64,000 nucleotides of DNA from Stenotrophomonas sp. Marseille-Q4652 (GTDB taxonomy: Bacteria; Pseudomonadota; Gammaproteobacteria; Xanthomonadales; Xanthomonadaceae). A model generated the notes under the pieces. The model saw nothing but the letters and a program-made list of their open reading frames with translations. It searched no databases and was not told where the DNA came from. Both the position numbers and the translations under genes were made by a program. Within the stretch, counting starts at the first letter, position 1, and every line of letters begins with the position of its first letter. Shown here piece after piece: positions 20,367 to 29,077 of this stretch. The DNA is taken from contig NZ_CAKAKE010000001.1 of assembly GCF_916618915.1 (NCBI RefSeq), positions 1,550,001 through 1,614,000 of the forward strand, in the 5' to 3' direction.

Positions 20367-21326
20367 ATGAATCCGAATTACCTAGACTTCGAGCAACCCA
20401 TTGCCGATCTGGAAGCCAAGATCCAGGAGCTGCGCAATGCCAGCACCGGCCCGGCGGTCAACGTCGAGGCCGAGGTCAACGCCCTGCGCAACAAGCTGCG
20501 CGTGCGTACCGCTCAGATCTTCCGCGATCTGAGCCCGTGGCAGGTCTCGCAGATGGCGCGCCATCCGCAGCGCCCCTACACCCTGGATTACATCCGCATC
20601 ATGTGCGACGAGTTCCAGGAGCTGGCCGGCGACCGCGCCTACGCGGACGACAAGGCCATCGTCGGTGGTCTGGGCCGCATCAACGGCCAGCCGGTGATGA
20701 TCATCGGCCACCAGAAGGGCCGCGACACCAAGACCAAGGTGATGCGCAACTTCGGCATGCCGCGCCCGGAGGGCTACCGCAAGGCGCTGCGCCTGATGAA
20801 GATGGCCGAGCGCTTCAAGCTGCCACTGATCACCTTCATCGACACCCCCGGCGCCTACCCCGGCATCGGCGCCGAGGAGCGCGGCCAGTCCGAGGCCATC
20901 GCCCGCAACCTGCTGGAAATGGCCGAGCTGAAGATCCCGGTGATCTGCACCGTGATCGGCGAAGGCGGTTCTGGCGGCGCCCTGGCCATCGGCGTGGGTG
21001 ACCGCACCCTGATGCTCGAATACGGCACCTACTCGGTGATCTCGCCCGAGGGCTGCGCCTCGATCCTGTGGAAGGACGCGGCCAAGGCCAAGGACGCCGC
21101 CGAACAGCTGGGCCTGACCGCCAAGCGCCTGAAGTCGCTGGGCCTGGTCGACAAGGTGGTGCGCGAGCCCACCGGTGGCGCCCACCGCAATCCGCAGCAG
21201 ATGGGCAAGCGGCTCAAGGCCGTGATCCTCAACGAGCTCGAGGAGCTGCAGCAGTTGCCGGTCGAGCAGTTGCTGGCCAGGCGCTACGAGCGCCTGCGCA
21301 GCTACGGCGCCTACGAGGCTGCGTAA
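20367..21326 (+). CDS. accA: Acetyl-CoA carboxylase carboxyltransferase subunit alpha
   Basis: With AccD forms the carboxyltransferase that makes malonyl-CoA, the first committed step of fatty acid synthesis. It has 319 residues. It starts [19 protein letters not shown] and has the crotonase-fold core [20 protein letters not shown] and [15 protein letters not shown], with the conserved [16 protein letters not shown]. Usual length, complete. Confidence 0.97.
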   Translation: MNPNYLDFEQPIADLEAKIQELRNASTGPAVNVEAEVNALRNKLRVRTAQIFRDLSPWQVSQMARHPQRPYTLDYIRIMCDEFQELAGDRAYADDKAIVGGLGRINGQPVMIIGHQKGRDTKTKVMRNFGMPRPEGYRKALRLMKMAERFKLPLITFIDTPGAYPGIGAEERGQSEAIARNLLEMAELKIPVICTVIGEGGSGGALAIGVGDRTLMLEYGTYSVISPEGCASILWKDAAKAKDAAEQLGLTAKRLKSLGLVDKVVREPTGGAHRNPQQMGKRLKAVILNELEELQQLPVEQLLARRYERLRSYGAYEAA

Positions 21327-21435
21327 GGCCGGCCGGACGCGGACGGGACGACATGGGATCGAACCATGCCGGTCTGGATGTAATCACTGCCGCTGTTCGT
21401 ACTGCCGGTGCTGGTGGCAATGGGGATCCAATCTC

Positions 21436-21537
21436 GTGCGTCGCCGCCGCCTTATCGACATGAACATGGTCCTGGCCTGGTTCATCGCGGTGTGCTGGAT
21501 CATCGCCACCGCAGTGATCTGGGTAACGGCCCGCTGA
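21436..21537 (+). CDS. Possible 33-residue single-span membrane peptide
   Basis: A GTG start at 21436 follows GGGGA by nine bases and opens a 33-codon frame: a basic cluster (RRRR) followed by a hydrophobic helix (WFIAVCWIIATAVIWV) and a terminal Arg. An ATG at 21460 would give 25 residues. I know no family for it. It lies just before a terminator. Only the ribosome binding site and the membrane-helix pattern support it. Confidence 0.3.
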   Translation: MRRRRLIDMNMVLAWFIAVCWIIATAVIWVTAR

Positions 21538-21556
21538 GGCGGCGCCATGGAACGAC

Positions 21557-21583
21557 AAAGCCGGCCACTTGGCCGGCTTTTTT
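21557..21583 (+). terminator. Rho-independent terminator after accA and the small ORF
   Basis: Ten-bp stem (21557-21566 with 21571-21580), ACTT loop, followed by further T. Ends the core envelope block. Confidence 0.88.
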
Positions 21584-21660
21584 CTGCGCGGGTGCCATCC
21601 CCACCCAGCCTCCACCTGCCACCGGCGATGATCGCGACATACAACACGGGATGGAGCAGC

Positions 21661-22510
21661 ATGAACAGGACCTCGAGGATCGTCGCCGGCGCCGCTACCG
21701 CGGCCTCGACGCTTTACCTGCTGGCATGTGGCGTACTCGGCTACAACGCCCGCAGCCTGCTCTACCATCCCACCCCGCGCAGCGGCGACGTAGCCAACTG
21801 GCGTTTTTCCCGGCCCGGCGCGGACATCGTGGTCAGCGGCACACAGCGCGAGTCCGACCATCTGGTGCTGTACTTCGGCGGCAATGCCGAGGATGTGTCC
21901 CTGACCCTGCCGATGCTGGAGCAGGTCTACCCGCAGGCAGCCATCCACGCGATGCATTACCGCGGATACGGCGGCAGCACCGGCGTGCCGACCGAACGCG
22001 ATCTGGTGGCCGATGCCCTCGCCCTGCACGACGCACTGGCCGCACCGGGTACCCGGGTCACGATAGTGGGGCGCAGCCTCGGTACCGGCATCGCGATCCA
22101 GCTTGCCGCTGCCCGCCCCAGCGAGCGGCTGGTGCTGATCACGCCCTACAACAGCATCGCCGAGCTGGGCCAGCAGCGTTTCCCGATCTTTCCGGTGCGC
22201 CTGCTGCTGCGTGACCGCTACGAATCGTGGCGCTACGCCCCCCGGCATCCGCACGCCCACCACGATCGTCGTCGCCGGCAAGGACGAGGTGATCTGCAAC
22301 GAGAGTTCGTGGCGGCTGGCTGACTGTTTCCCACCCGGCGTCGCCCGTGTATTGGATTTCCCGGAAGCCGACCACACCACCGCGTTGGGGCTGCTGGGTG
22401 AGGCGGTCAAGGAGAACGGCATGCCGGCCGGCGTGCGTACGTTCGAGATGCCGCTGCCGCCTGCCCCGACGCTGCCCGCCCGCGCGGTGGCGACGGCCAG
22501 CGCGGCCTGA
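21661..22510 (+). pseudogene. Alpha/beta hydrolase with a +1 frameshift in a C6 tract
   Basis: Serine hydrolase of the BEM46/YfhR-like membrane-anchored type. The first frame (21661-22323) has an N-terminal hydrophobic anchor (TAASTLYLLACGVLGY), an oxyanion region (LVLYFGGNAED) and the nucleophile elbow GRSLGTG. After RYAP the homology leaves this frame at a run of six C (22238-22243) and continues in the next frame with IVVAGKDEVIC (acidic residue) and ADHTTAL (His), to 22510. With five C the protein would be in frame. The acid and His of the triad are lost in the single-frame product. It is either a real mutation, a slippage switch, or a sequence error. The ATG at 21661 starts after the terminator. 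Confidence 0.75.
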
Positions 22511-22528
22511 GCTGCGGCGCGGCCGCGC

Positions 22529-22981
22529 TCAGAACGGCTTGGCCAGCACCAGGTAGACCACGCCAATGAACAGGAGCAGCGGAAGCTCGTTGAACCAGCG
22601 CAGCGCGCGCGAGGACGGCAGTGCCTTGCCGTTACCGGCGGCCTTTAGCCAGCGCCCGGTGACGCTGTAGTAGATCACCAGCAGCACCACCAGGCCGAGC
22701 TTGGCGTGCAGCCAGCCGGCCCCGGCACCGACCATGGTCGGGAAGTCCGGCAACACGCGGTAGCCCAGCCACAGCACCAGACCAAGGATGAAGGCGAGCC
22801 CAAACATCGTGTGGCCGAAGCGGTACAGGCGGCGGCCCATCAACTGCAGCCGCTCGAGCACCTGCGCCTGGCCGGCGGCTTCGCTGAGATTGACCAGGAT
22901 GCGCGGCAGGTAGAACACAGAGGCCATCCATGCCACCACGAACACCAGGTGGAAGGTCTTGATCCACAGATAGGCCTGCAT
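22529..22981 (-). CDS. hemJ: HemJ/CopD-family membrane protein (probable protoporphyrinogen oxidase)
   Basis: A 150-residue inner-membrane protein with about four helices. It begins MQAYLWIKTFHLVFVVAWMA and continues FYLPRILV, the HemJ (UPF0093) pattern with the conserved His at residue 11. A conserved Lys is in GWLHAKLGLVVLL. HemJ oxidises protoporphyrinogen IX in heme synthesis in bacteria lacking HemG/HemY. The frame upstream of this Met has no homology, so I start at 22981. Family assignment rests on motif recall. Confidence 0.75.
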   Translation of the reverse strand: MQAYLWIKTFHLVFVVAWMASVFYLPRILVNLSEAAGQAQVLERLQLMGRRLYRFGHTMFGLAFILGLVLWLGYRVLPDFPTMVGAGAGWLHAKLGLVVLLVIYYSVTGRWLKAAGNGKALPSSRALRWFNELPLLLFIGVVYLVLAKPF

Positions 22982-23141
22982 GCGTTTGCTCCGTTGGCTG
23001 GCGAGGAAGATCAGCGCGGATTCTCGCCCAATCTCCCGCCCTGCGCACCCATCGGTGAATCGATGGCACGTGCCGCACGCCCGGACGTACATCCCTGCGG
23101 CGTGGCGTCGTAGCATGTGCGCCTTTCGCGCGGCGGACGTC

Positions 23142-23735
23142 ATGGACAAACACTACGATCAGTCCTATTTCCAGCGCTGGTACCGGCGCGAGGACATTGG
23201 TGGCAGCGCGCGGCTGGCGCGTAAGGTCGCCATGGCCGTGGCGATGGCCGAGTACTACCTGGAACGCCCGATCCGCAGCGTGCTAGATGTCGGCTGCGGC
23301 GAAGGCGCCTGGCGTGCCCCGCTGCTCAAGTTGCGCCCGAAGCTGCAGTACATGGGCTTCGACAGCAGCGACTATGCGGTGCAGCGCTATGGCCGCACCC
23401 GCAACCTGCACCCTGCACGCTTTGGCGATTTCGCCTGGCTGCGCCCGTGCGCGCCGGTGGACCTGCTGGTGTGCTCGGACGTGATGCACTACCTGCCCAA
23501 TCGCGAACTGCGCCGGGGCCTGCCCGGTTTGGCCGAGCTGTGCGGCGGCGTGGCGTTCCTGGAGACCTTTGCCGCCGAGGATGAGTTCGAAGGTGACCAC
23601 GATGGCTTCCAGGCGCGTCCGGCCAGCTGGTACCGCCGCCAGTTCGCCAGCGTCGGCTTCACCGGGGTGGGCTCGCACTGCTGGCTCTCGCCTGCGCTGC
23701 AGGGCGAGGCCGCTGCCCTGGAGGCCTCGCGCTGA
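23142..23735 (+). CDS. SAM-dependent class I methyltransferase
   Basis: A 197-residue Rossmann-fold methyltransferase. Motif I is SVLDVGCGEGAW (about residues 46-57), motif II MGFDSSDYAV, and the motif IV region LLVCSDVMHYLP. Substrate unknown. The ATG at 23142 gives the MDKHYDQSYFQRWYRRED start typical of a conserved N terminus. It is divergent from hemJ, with 160 bp between the starts. Confidence 0.85.
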   Translation: MDKHYDQSYFQRWYRREDIGGSARLARKVAMAVAMAEYYLERPIRSVLDVGCGEGAWRAPLLKLRPKLQYMGFDSSDYAVQRYGRTRNLHPARFGDFAWLRPCAPVDLLVCSDVMHYLPNRELRRGLPGLAELCGGVAFLETFAAEDEFEGDHDGFQARPASWYRRQFASVGFTGVGSHCWLSPALQGEAAALEASR

Positions 23736-23847
23736 CGGGCGTTGGGCAGGATGAACCGTTCCGGGCCGGGGCCCGGACCCTTAACCTGTCGCCGGCGGCT
23801 TTACGTTATGCTGCACGGCAACATAAGACTGTACATTTTGGTCGGTA

Positions 23848-25182
23848 ATGCTTTACCAACTCCATGAGTTGACCCGGAACCTGCTCGCCCCCTGGGTGCA
23901 TCAGGCTCAGGCCAACGCCGCGTTCTTCTCCAAGCAGGGTCATTGGTGGTCGTCCCTGCCCGGCGCTGACCGGGTGGCGGCGGTCAACGAGCTGTTCCAC
24001 CGTATCGGCAAGGACTACGAGAAGCCGGAGTGGGACATCTACGGGATTGAGCTGGACGGCGAGATCGTGCCGGTAGCCGAACTGACCGAGCTGGAAAAGC
24101 CGTTCTGCCGGCTGGTGCGCTTCAAGCGCCACAGCAACGAGTCGCCCAGGGTCGAGGCCATGCTTCAGCAGCCGGCCGTGCTGGTCGTCGCGCCGCTGTC
24201 CGGGCATCACGCCACCCTGCTGCGCGACACCGTGCGCACGCTGCTGCGTGACCACCGGGTCTATGTCACCGACTGGATCGACGCACGCATGGTGCCGCTG
24301 GATGCCGGCGACTTCGGCCTGGAGGATTACATCGAGTACGTGCAGGAGTTCATCCGCCACCTGGGCGCGGACAAGGTGCACGTGGTCAGCGTCTGCCAGC
24401 CCACCGTGCCGGTACTGGCGGCGGTCTCGCTGATGGCCAGCCGCGGTGAGCCGACGCCGCCCTCGCTGGTGATGATGGGCGGACCTATCGACGCACGACG
24501 CAGCCCCACCGCGGTCAACAACCTGGCCACACGCAACCCGCTGTCGTGGTTCGAGAACAACCTCATACACACCGTGCCGCCGCCGTATCCGGGCCACGGC
24601 CGGCAGGTGTATCCGGGCTTCCTGCAGCACGCCGGTTTCCTGTCGATGAATCCCAGCCGCCACCTGATGTCGCACTGGGATTTTTATACCGACCTGGTCA
24701 AGGGCGACATGGACGACGCCGACGCCCACCGTCGTTTCTACGACGAGTACAACGCGGTGCTGGACATGCCGGCGCAGTACTACCTGGACACCATCCGCAT
24801 CGTGTTCCAGGAGTTCCTGCTGCCGCGTGGCGAGTGGCATGTCCGTGGCGAGCGCGTGGACCCGTCGGCGATCCGCGACACCGCGCTGCTCAGCATCGAG
24901 GGCGAGCTGGACGACATCGCCGGCCTTGGGCAGACCGAAGCCGCGCACGAACTGTGCACCGGCATTCCGGATGAACAGCGCAGCCACATCGTCGTCGAAG
25001 GCGCCGGCCACTACGGTATCTTCAGCGGCCGCCGCTGGCGCGAGGAGGTCTACCCGCGTGTGCGCGACTTCATCGCCGCTGCCGCGAGGCCGGCCTCGGC
25101 CATGCCCCGCAAGGCGGCCAAGCGCAAAGCCAGCGTCGCAGCCCCTGCGAAGCCGCGAAAGAAAAGCCAGGCGAGCGCCTGA
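23848..25182 (+). CDS. phaZ: Intracellular polyhydroxyalkanoate depolymerase (PhaZ type)
   Basis: Mobilises stored PHA by thiolysis or hydrolysis. The 444-residue alpha/beta-fold protein begins MLYQLHELTRNLLAPWVHQA. Instead of a lipase Ser box it has the Cys nucleophile in VSVCQPTVPVLAA (Cys near 187), as in the Ralstonia-type enzymes. The acid is in EGELDDIAG and the His in GAGHYGIFSG. A Lys/Ala/Pro-rich tail (AKRKASVAAPAKPRKK) may bind granules or DNA. No PHA synthase is in the window. Confidence 0.87.
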   Translation: MLYQLHELTRNLLAPWVHQAQANAAFFSKQGHWWSSLPGADRVAAVNELFHRIGKDYEKPEWDIYGIELDGEIVPVAELTELEKPFCRLVRFKRHSNESPRVEAMLQQPAVLVVAPLSGHHATLLRDTVRTLLRDHRVYVTDWIDARMVPLDAGDFGLEDYIEYVQEFIRHLGADKVHVVSVCQPTVPVLAAVSLMASRGEPTPPSLVMMGGPIDARRSPTAVNNLATRNPLSWFENNLIHTVPPPYPGHGRQVYPGFLQHAGFLSMNPSRHLMSHWDFYTDLVKGDMDDADAHRRFYDEYNAVLDMPAQYYLDTIRIVFQEFLLPRGEWHVRGERVDPSAIRDTALLSIEGELDDIAGLGQTEAAHELCTGIPDEQRSHIVVEGAGHYGIFSGRRWREEVYPRVRDFIAAAARPASAMPRKAAKRKASVAAPAKPRKKSQASA

Positions 25183-25188
25183 GAAATG

Positions 25189-25216
25189 AAGGCCCTGCAA
25201 TCGCAGGGCCTTTTTT
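25189..25216 (+). terminator. Rho-independent terminator after phaZ
   Basis: Ten-bp stem (25189-25198 with 25203-25212), AATC loop, T tract to 25216. It may also serve the convergent effector gene on the other strand, which lacks its own. Confidence 0.92.
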
Positions 25217-25259
25217 CGCGCCGACGGATTGATCCAGCCGGTGCCAGTGGAACGGACAC

Positions 25260-26688
25260 TCAGTGCAGGACCGGGCTGCGGGCCTGCTCCTGCATGCGTT
25301 GCGTCTCGCGCTCCTGCACGGCCATGTCGCGGACCAGCTCTTCGACTCCCTGTTCCAACGGTCGGTCGACGGCCTGCTGCCGGTCCGATACCGAGCGCAG
25401 CCGCACGCCGGTGTCCTGGATCTCCTGGAAGGCCGCCAGCGCCGTTCCCTCCTTGACCGGGACAATTCCGTCCACACGCTGCAGGCCATCGATCCGCGCC
25501 TGCGCCGCGACGGACACGGCCATGTGTTCCACCTCCCGCTGGCTGCGGTAACCGGCGACATCCGGACCCAATTCCTGCAGCGCCGCAAGCGACTGCTGGT
25601 ACAGCGGCATCGCCTGCACGGAAGGCGGCACCTGCGGCGCAGCCGTCCTGCGCTCGACCAGTGAGTCCAGCGTCGGATCGATGGGATCGCGGCGCTGTAC
25701 TCCCGGCAGGGGCGAAAGATCATCCACATGGCTGCGCACGCCATTCCGGTCGTACTGGCGGGTGCCGTAGATCCCGCCCAGGTGCTGCTCGGAACGATGG
25801 ATCACGTAGTGCGCCTCTTTCTCCGGCAGGGCCTGCTTCCTGAGGAAAGGCTGGTCGCTGAGGCGGTTGAGGAAGTCCACGCCGAGGTTGAAACTCATCA
25901 CCCCCAGCCCATTGAGCTGGTAGGTATTGCCGGCACCGCTGTGGCTGGTGTTGACCTCGGCATTGAGGTCGCGATCGTCGTTGCTCAGTCCCGGATCGGC
26001 GTGACGGGTAACCGGGAACAGGTCCCGCCTCTCCCGCGTGGCGGTGATCTGGAACGTACTCAGCGTGGAAGCCGGCAGCCGCCGTTCCTCGTCCATGACG
26101 CCGGTGGCAACCGGGTCGTACAGCAACGCGGCCTGGAGGGTCTGGCGAGGGGGGGCGAGCAGTGGCTTGTCCGCGTAAACAATGTGCTGGACGAGTCCGT
26201 CCCGGTCGAACCTGACCGTTGCGCCTTCCGGATTGCGGATACCCCGTTCGTCGATCAGCCGCAGCAAGGTTGCGGTCTGCTCCGCGCCGCGGCTGAAGCC
26301 GACGCCTACTACGCGGATCTGAGCGCGAGGATCCTCGTCCAGCCATGACTTCGCCCTGAGGCACAGGTGGTAATAAGCCGTCTCCACCCGCTCCTCGTAG
26401 GAGTGGCCGAAGCGCCCATCGATCATTCTCGACGGAGCTCGAAGTAGTCCTTCCTGGGTAAAAGTTCCTTCTACGTACCCACCCGCTATGTGGGTAATGC
26501 CCTGGTTCTGGGCCAAGTCCACCACTTGGGCAAACGTGCGTGCAACTACACTCCACTTCCCTGGAACGTCGTTGAGCATGCTGTTGCCGGTTCCATCAAG
26601 CGCCGCTACGTAGAGGCGCTGATGCGGATCCCTGCTATCCAGCAGCAATGGGATCCGCATATGGTCGAGCTGTTCCTGCGCCCGACGT
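25260..26688 (-). pseudogene. DUF2235-like lipase, probable type IV secretion effector with XVIPCD tail: 3' part, split by an IS
   Basis: Main part of an effector gene interrupted by the element at 26689-27876. The remnant frame from ATG 26660 codes for 466 residues. DGTGN (22-26) and the nucleophile elbow VGFSRGAE (Ser 123) are DUF2235/Tle1-like phospholipase signatures. The C-terminal ~120 residues look like a Xanthomonas VirD4-interacting domain: AQARIDGLQRVDGIV near 384-398, then a Gln-rich end (QERETQRMQEQ). Codons for GRRAQEQLDH precede the ATG in frame up to the IS, showing that the start is internal. Joined to 27877-27969 it would be 505 residues. Whether the remnant is translated from ATG 26660 is unknown. 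Confidence 0.78.
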
Positions 26689-26714
26689 CCCCCCGCTTTC
26701 AGTAGCGGGGCGAT

Positions 26715-27563
26715 TTAGAGTCCGGGGTGGATGGTAGTGGATGCCAGTTGCTTCGCGTAGGCGCTCGGTGTCAGTCCGCCCAATGCCTTTTTTGGCCGCT
26801 CCTCGTTGTATTCCCGGCGCCAGGTTTCGATGACGGTCCGCGCGTGCAGCAGGTGGGTGAACCAGTGTTCGTTGAGGCACTCGTCGCGCAGGCGGCCGTT
26901 GAAGGATTCAACGTAGGCGTTCTGGTTCGGCTTGCCGGGTTGGATCAGGCGCAGTTGCACGCCGCGCTCGTACGCCCAGGTGATCATGGCCTTGCCGCAG
27001 AACTCCTTACCGTTGTCGGTGCGGATCACCTGCGGCAGGCCACGGGCGAGCGCCAGACGGTCGAGCACGCGCGTCACGCCCAATCCGGAGATCGCGCGCT
27101 CGACCTCGATCGCGATGGCCTCGTGGGTGGCGTCGTCGACGATCGTCAGGCACTTGATGACCCTACCTTCGGCGGTGCGGTCGAACACGAAGTCCATCGA
27201 CCACACCTGATTGGCCGCCAGCGGCCGGATCAGCGGCTGGCGCTCGCCCGGCAACACCTTCTTGCGCTTGCGGCGCCGCACCTGCAGCTTCGCCTCCTGG
27301 TACAGCCGTTCAACGCGCTTGTAGTTCACGAGCAGCCCCGCTTGCCTGAGCTTGAGGTGGATCATCCCGACGCCGTAGCGCTTGTGCCGCTGCGCCAGCG
27401 CCAGAATCCGCGCCCGCAACTCAATGTTGCGGTCCGGACGTGGCGCATAGCGGTAGGCGCTGGCGCTCATGCGCACCACCGCCAGCGATCGTCGCTCGCT
27501 CAGCCCCTTGTCCACCAGATGCCGCACCAGCTCGCGTCGAGCCGGTGCGGTCACCACTTTTTT
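26715..27563 (-). CDS. IS3-family transposase OrfB (DDE catalytic part)
   Basis: Integrase-core part of the transposase, made as an OrfAB fusion by -1 frameshifting at 27557-27563. The DDE residues are visible in [12 protein letters not shown] (D), [12 protein letters not shown] (D) and [13 protein letters not shown] (E), and an HTH_21-like region precedes them ([14 protein letters not shown]). Start given at the slippery site because no independent start is evident; 282 residues from there. Intact. Confidence 0.9.
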   Translation of the reverse strand, partial: KKVVTAPARRELVRHLVDKGLSERRSLAVVRMSASAYRYAPRPDRNIELRARILALAQRHKRYGVGMIHLKLRQAGLLVNYKRVERLYQEAKLQVRRRKRKKVLPGERQPLIRPLAANQVWSMDFVFDRTAEGRVIKCLTIVDDATHEAIAIEVERAISGLGVTRVLDRLALARGLPQVIRTDNGKEFCGKAMITWAYERGVQLRLIQPGKPNQNAYVESFNGRLRDECLNEHWFTHLLHARTVIETWRREYNEERPKKALGGLTPSAYAKQLASTTIHPGL

Positions 27564-27820
27564 CGCAGGGCGTCCTTGATCACGTCGTTCTCGAACATCT
27601 GCTCGGCCAGCAGCTTCTTCAGCCGGGTGTTCTCCGCCTCCAGCTCCTTGAGGCGCTTGGCGTCGGGCACGCTCATGCCGCCGAACTTGCTGCGCCACAG
27701 GTAGTACGAGGCTTCGCTGAAGCCGTGCCGGCGGCACAGGTCCTTGACCGGCAGGCCGGCCTCGGCCTCACGCAGGAAGCCGATGATCTGTTCTTCGGTA
27801 AAACGCTTCTTCACGTCCAA
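27551..27820 (-). CDS. IS3-family transposase OrfA
   Basis: An 89-residue DNA-binding protein. It has the HTH region [17 protein letters not shown] and [20 protein letters not shown], followed by a leucine-zipper helix ([18 protein letters not shown]). It ends two codons after AAAAAAG (27557-27563), the slippery heptamer used to make OrfAB. Confidence 0.92.
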   Translation of the reverse strand: MDVKKRFTEEQIIGFLREAEAGLPVKDLCRRHGFSEASYYLWRSKFGGMSVPDAKRLKELEAENTRLKKLLAEQMFENDVIKDALRKKW

Positions 27821-27876
27821 TCTCCTTGTCGTTGGGGATTGGACTCCAGATCGCGGCGCTACTCAAAGGTGGGGGG

Positions 27877-27969
27877 ACGTCGCGCCCGCGCGAACGTCTC
27901 CAGATCCTCGGCCGTGGCCAGGTCTGCAGCAACACCATCGCCTCGACGTTCCTTGTCGGTCGAACCCAT
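27877..27969 (-). pseudogene. 5' end of the split effector gene
   Basis: Thirty-one codons from ATG 27969, preceded by GGAGG four bases upstream, reading MGSTDKERRGDGVAADLATA and ending FARARR at the ACGT duplication. Joined directly to the 3' part (one ACGT removed) the frame continues RAQEQLDHMRIPLLLDS without a break. The start lies 13 bp after the stop of the upstream lipoprotein gene, so the two formed an operon. Confidence 0.82.
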
Positions 27970-27982
27970 GCCGCCTCCGTGA

Positions 27983-28591
27983 CTAGTAAGTCCGCGTGTA
28001 CACCTTAATCAGGTCGTCCCTGAAATCGCTGTGCGGGTTGCCGGGTTTCTGCAGTTCCCGAGTGGAAATATGGGCCCGCATGTAGACGTTGATGGTCCGA
28101 TCATTCACCTCAAGAATGATGCCGGGCATCGTCCCCGGCCCCACACCTTCGGTCGATACCTCATCGCGCTTGAGGTTATGGCGCACGAGCTGGTCACTGA
28201 ATATCTCGCCAATGTCGACTTCTGCTTCCAGCGGAGTTCCGTCACTGGAAATCCAGCTGACCCGGGCGGGCTCTGGGAAGTTGCGGATGGGCCCCATGTT
28301 CGCAGTCAGGATATTCGGGTACTTGTCACCCAGCCGAGCAGACGAGCCCTGCAGCTCATCTTCCGGATCAAGCCGCCGCCACATGTTCGAGTAATAGACC
28401 TTGCAGCCGCGCGTACTGAAGCTGTACGCATTGAAGTAATGCACCTGGAACTTCAGCGGCCACTCGACCGGCTCGCGTTTCTCGTCGGGCTTGGCGATGG
28501 AGGCGATGGGGGCTTTGGAAGTCATCGCGGAAGAACATCCTGTCATGATCAGCGAAAGGGCCAGCGTTGCCGGGCCCACGTAGTTAAGCAT
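27983..28591 (-). CDS. Lipoprotein, candidate immunity protein for the adjacent effector
   Basis: A 202-residue protein with a lipoprotein signal (SLIMTGC, Cys 19) and a globular, probably periplasmic domain. I do not recognise the family. It lies immediately upstream of the split lipase effector in the same operon, the place of a cognate immunity protein; secreted lipase effectors are usually paired with periplasmic lipoprotein inhibitors. Start ATG 28591 follows AGGA. It appears intact although the effector is broken. The function is inference from position and signal peptide. Confidence 0.65.
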   Translation of the reverse strand: MLNYVGPATLALSLIMTGCSSAMTSKAPIASIAKPDEKREPVEWPLKFQVHYFNAYSFSTRGCKVYYSNMWRRLDPEDELQGSSARLGDKYPNILTANMGPIRNFPEPARVSWISSDGTPLEAEVDIGEIFSDQLVRHNLKRDEVSTEGVGPGTMPGIILEVNDRTINVYMRAHISTRELQKPGNPHSDFRDDLIKVYTRTY

Positions 28592-28684
28592 CGGAGCGTC
28601 CTTTATGTCCGGTGGCCGATTCTAGGCAGGTACGGACGTGCAGGACAGTGACGCAGGGCAAGAACGACGCGGCAAATGCATGGT

Positions 28685-28720
28685 CCCCAAAACGCAGGGC
28701 CCCGCCGAAGCGGGGCCCTG
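28685..28720 (-). terminator. Terminator of the small secreted-peptide gene
   Basis: Eleven-bp perfect stem (28695-28705 with 28710-28720). On the minus strand it reads with a TTCG loop and is followed by CGTTTTGG, a short T tract. Confidence 0.65.
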
Positions 28721-28741
28721 TGACACGGGGAGTTCTGGCGA

Positions 28742-28966
28742 TTACCAGGCCACACTGCAGCCCTGGATGAAGGTCTTCCTGGACGTGGTCTCGCCCCAGC
28801 GGCCATCGGCCTCGCCGCATCCTGCGGTCCAGCTGCCGACCAGCGCGCCTTCGGCGTTGTAGTACAGCCACGTGCCCTGCCATGCGGCCTGGGTGGTGGC
28901 CGAAACACCGGCCAGCAGTGCCAGCCCCAGCAAACGGATGAAGATTTTCCTGCCCTTGCGATGCAT
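28742..28966 (-). CDS. Small secreted protein, DUF6289-like
   Basis: A 74-residue product. A clear signal peptide (basic MHRKGRKIF, then LLGLALLAGVSA, cleavage after TTQA) leaves a mature peptide of about 46 residues starting AWQGTWLYYNAEGALVG. It has two Cys (TAGCGE and IQGCSV), probably a disulfide. The pattern tyrosine-rich start, VG, Cys, WG, Cys recalls the DUF6289 family of short exported proteins common in this lineage; I am not certain. Frames starting further upstream have no support. Function unknown. Confidence 0.6.
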   Translation of the reverse strand: MHRKGRKIFIRLLGLALLAGVSATTQAAWQGTWLYYNAEGALVGSWTAGCGEADGRWGETTSRKTFIQGCSVAW

Positions 28967-29077
28967 TGGTTCTTCTCCAGTTGGCGCGATCGGATGACCG
29001 CGCCGCCACGCCAGGAGGAAACCACGCGAAACCACGCCGGCTTCTGTTAACCGGTTCCCAGACCGGGACATCGCCCC

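Larger units (their letters stand above)
26689..27876 (-). mobile_element. IS3-family (IS407-group-like) insertion sequence, 1188 bp
   Basis: Complete element flanked by the 4-bp direct repeat ACGT (26685-26688 and 27877-27880). The ends form an imperfect inverted repeat starting CCCCCC at 26689 and ending GGGGGG at 27876; the similarity spans about 35 bp. It encodes two frames on the minus strand with an A6G slippery site. A 4-bp duplication fits the IS407 subgroup. Ends and duplication were found by comparing the flanks, and the host frame is restored on removal. Confidence 0.92.
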
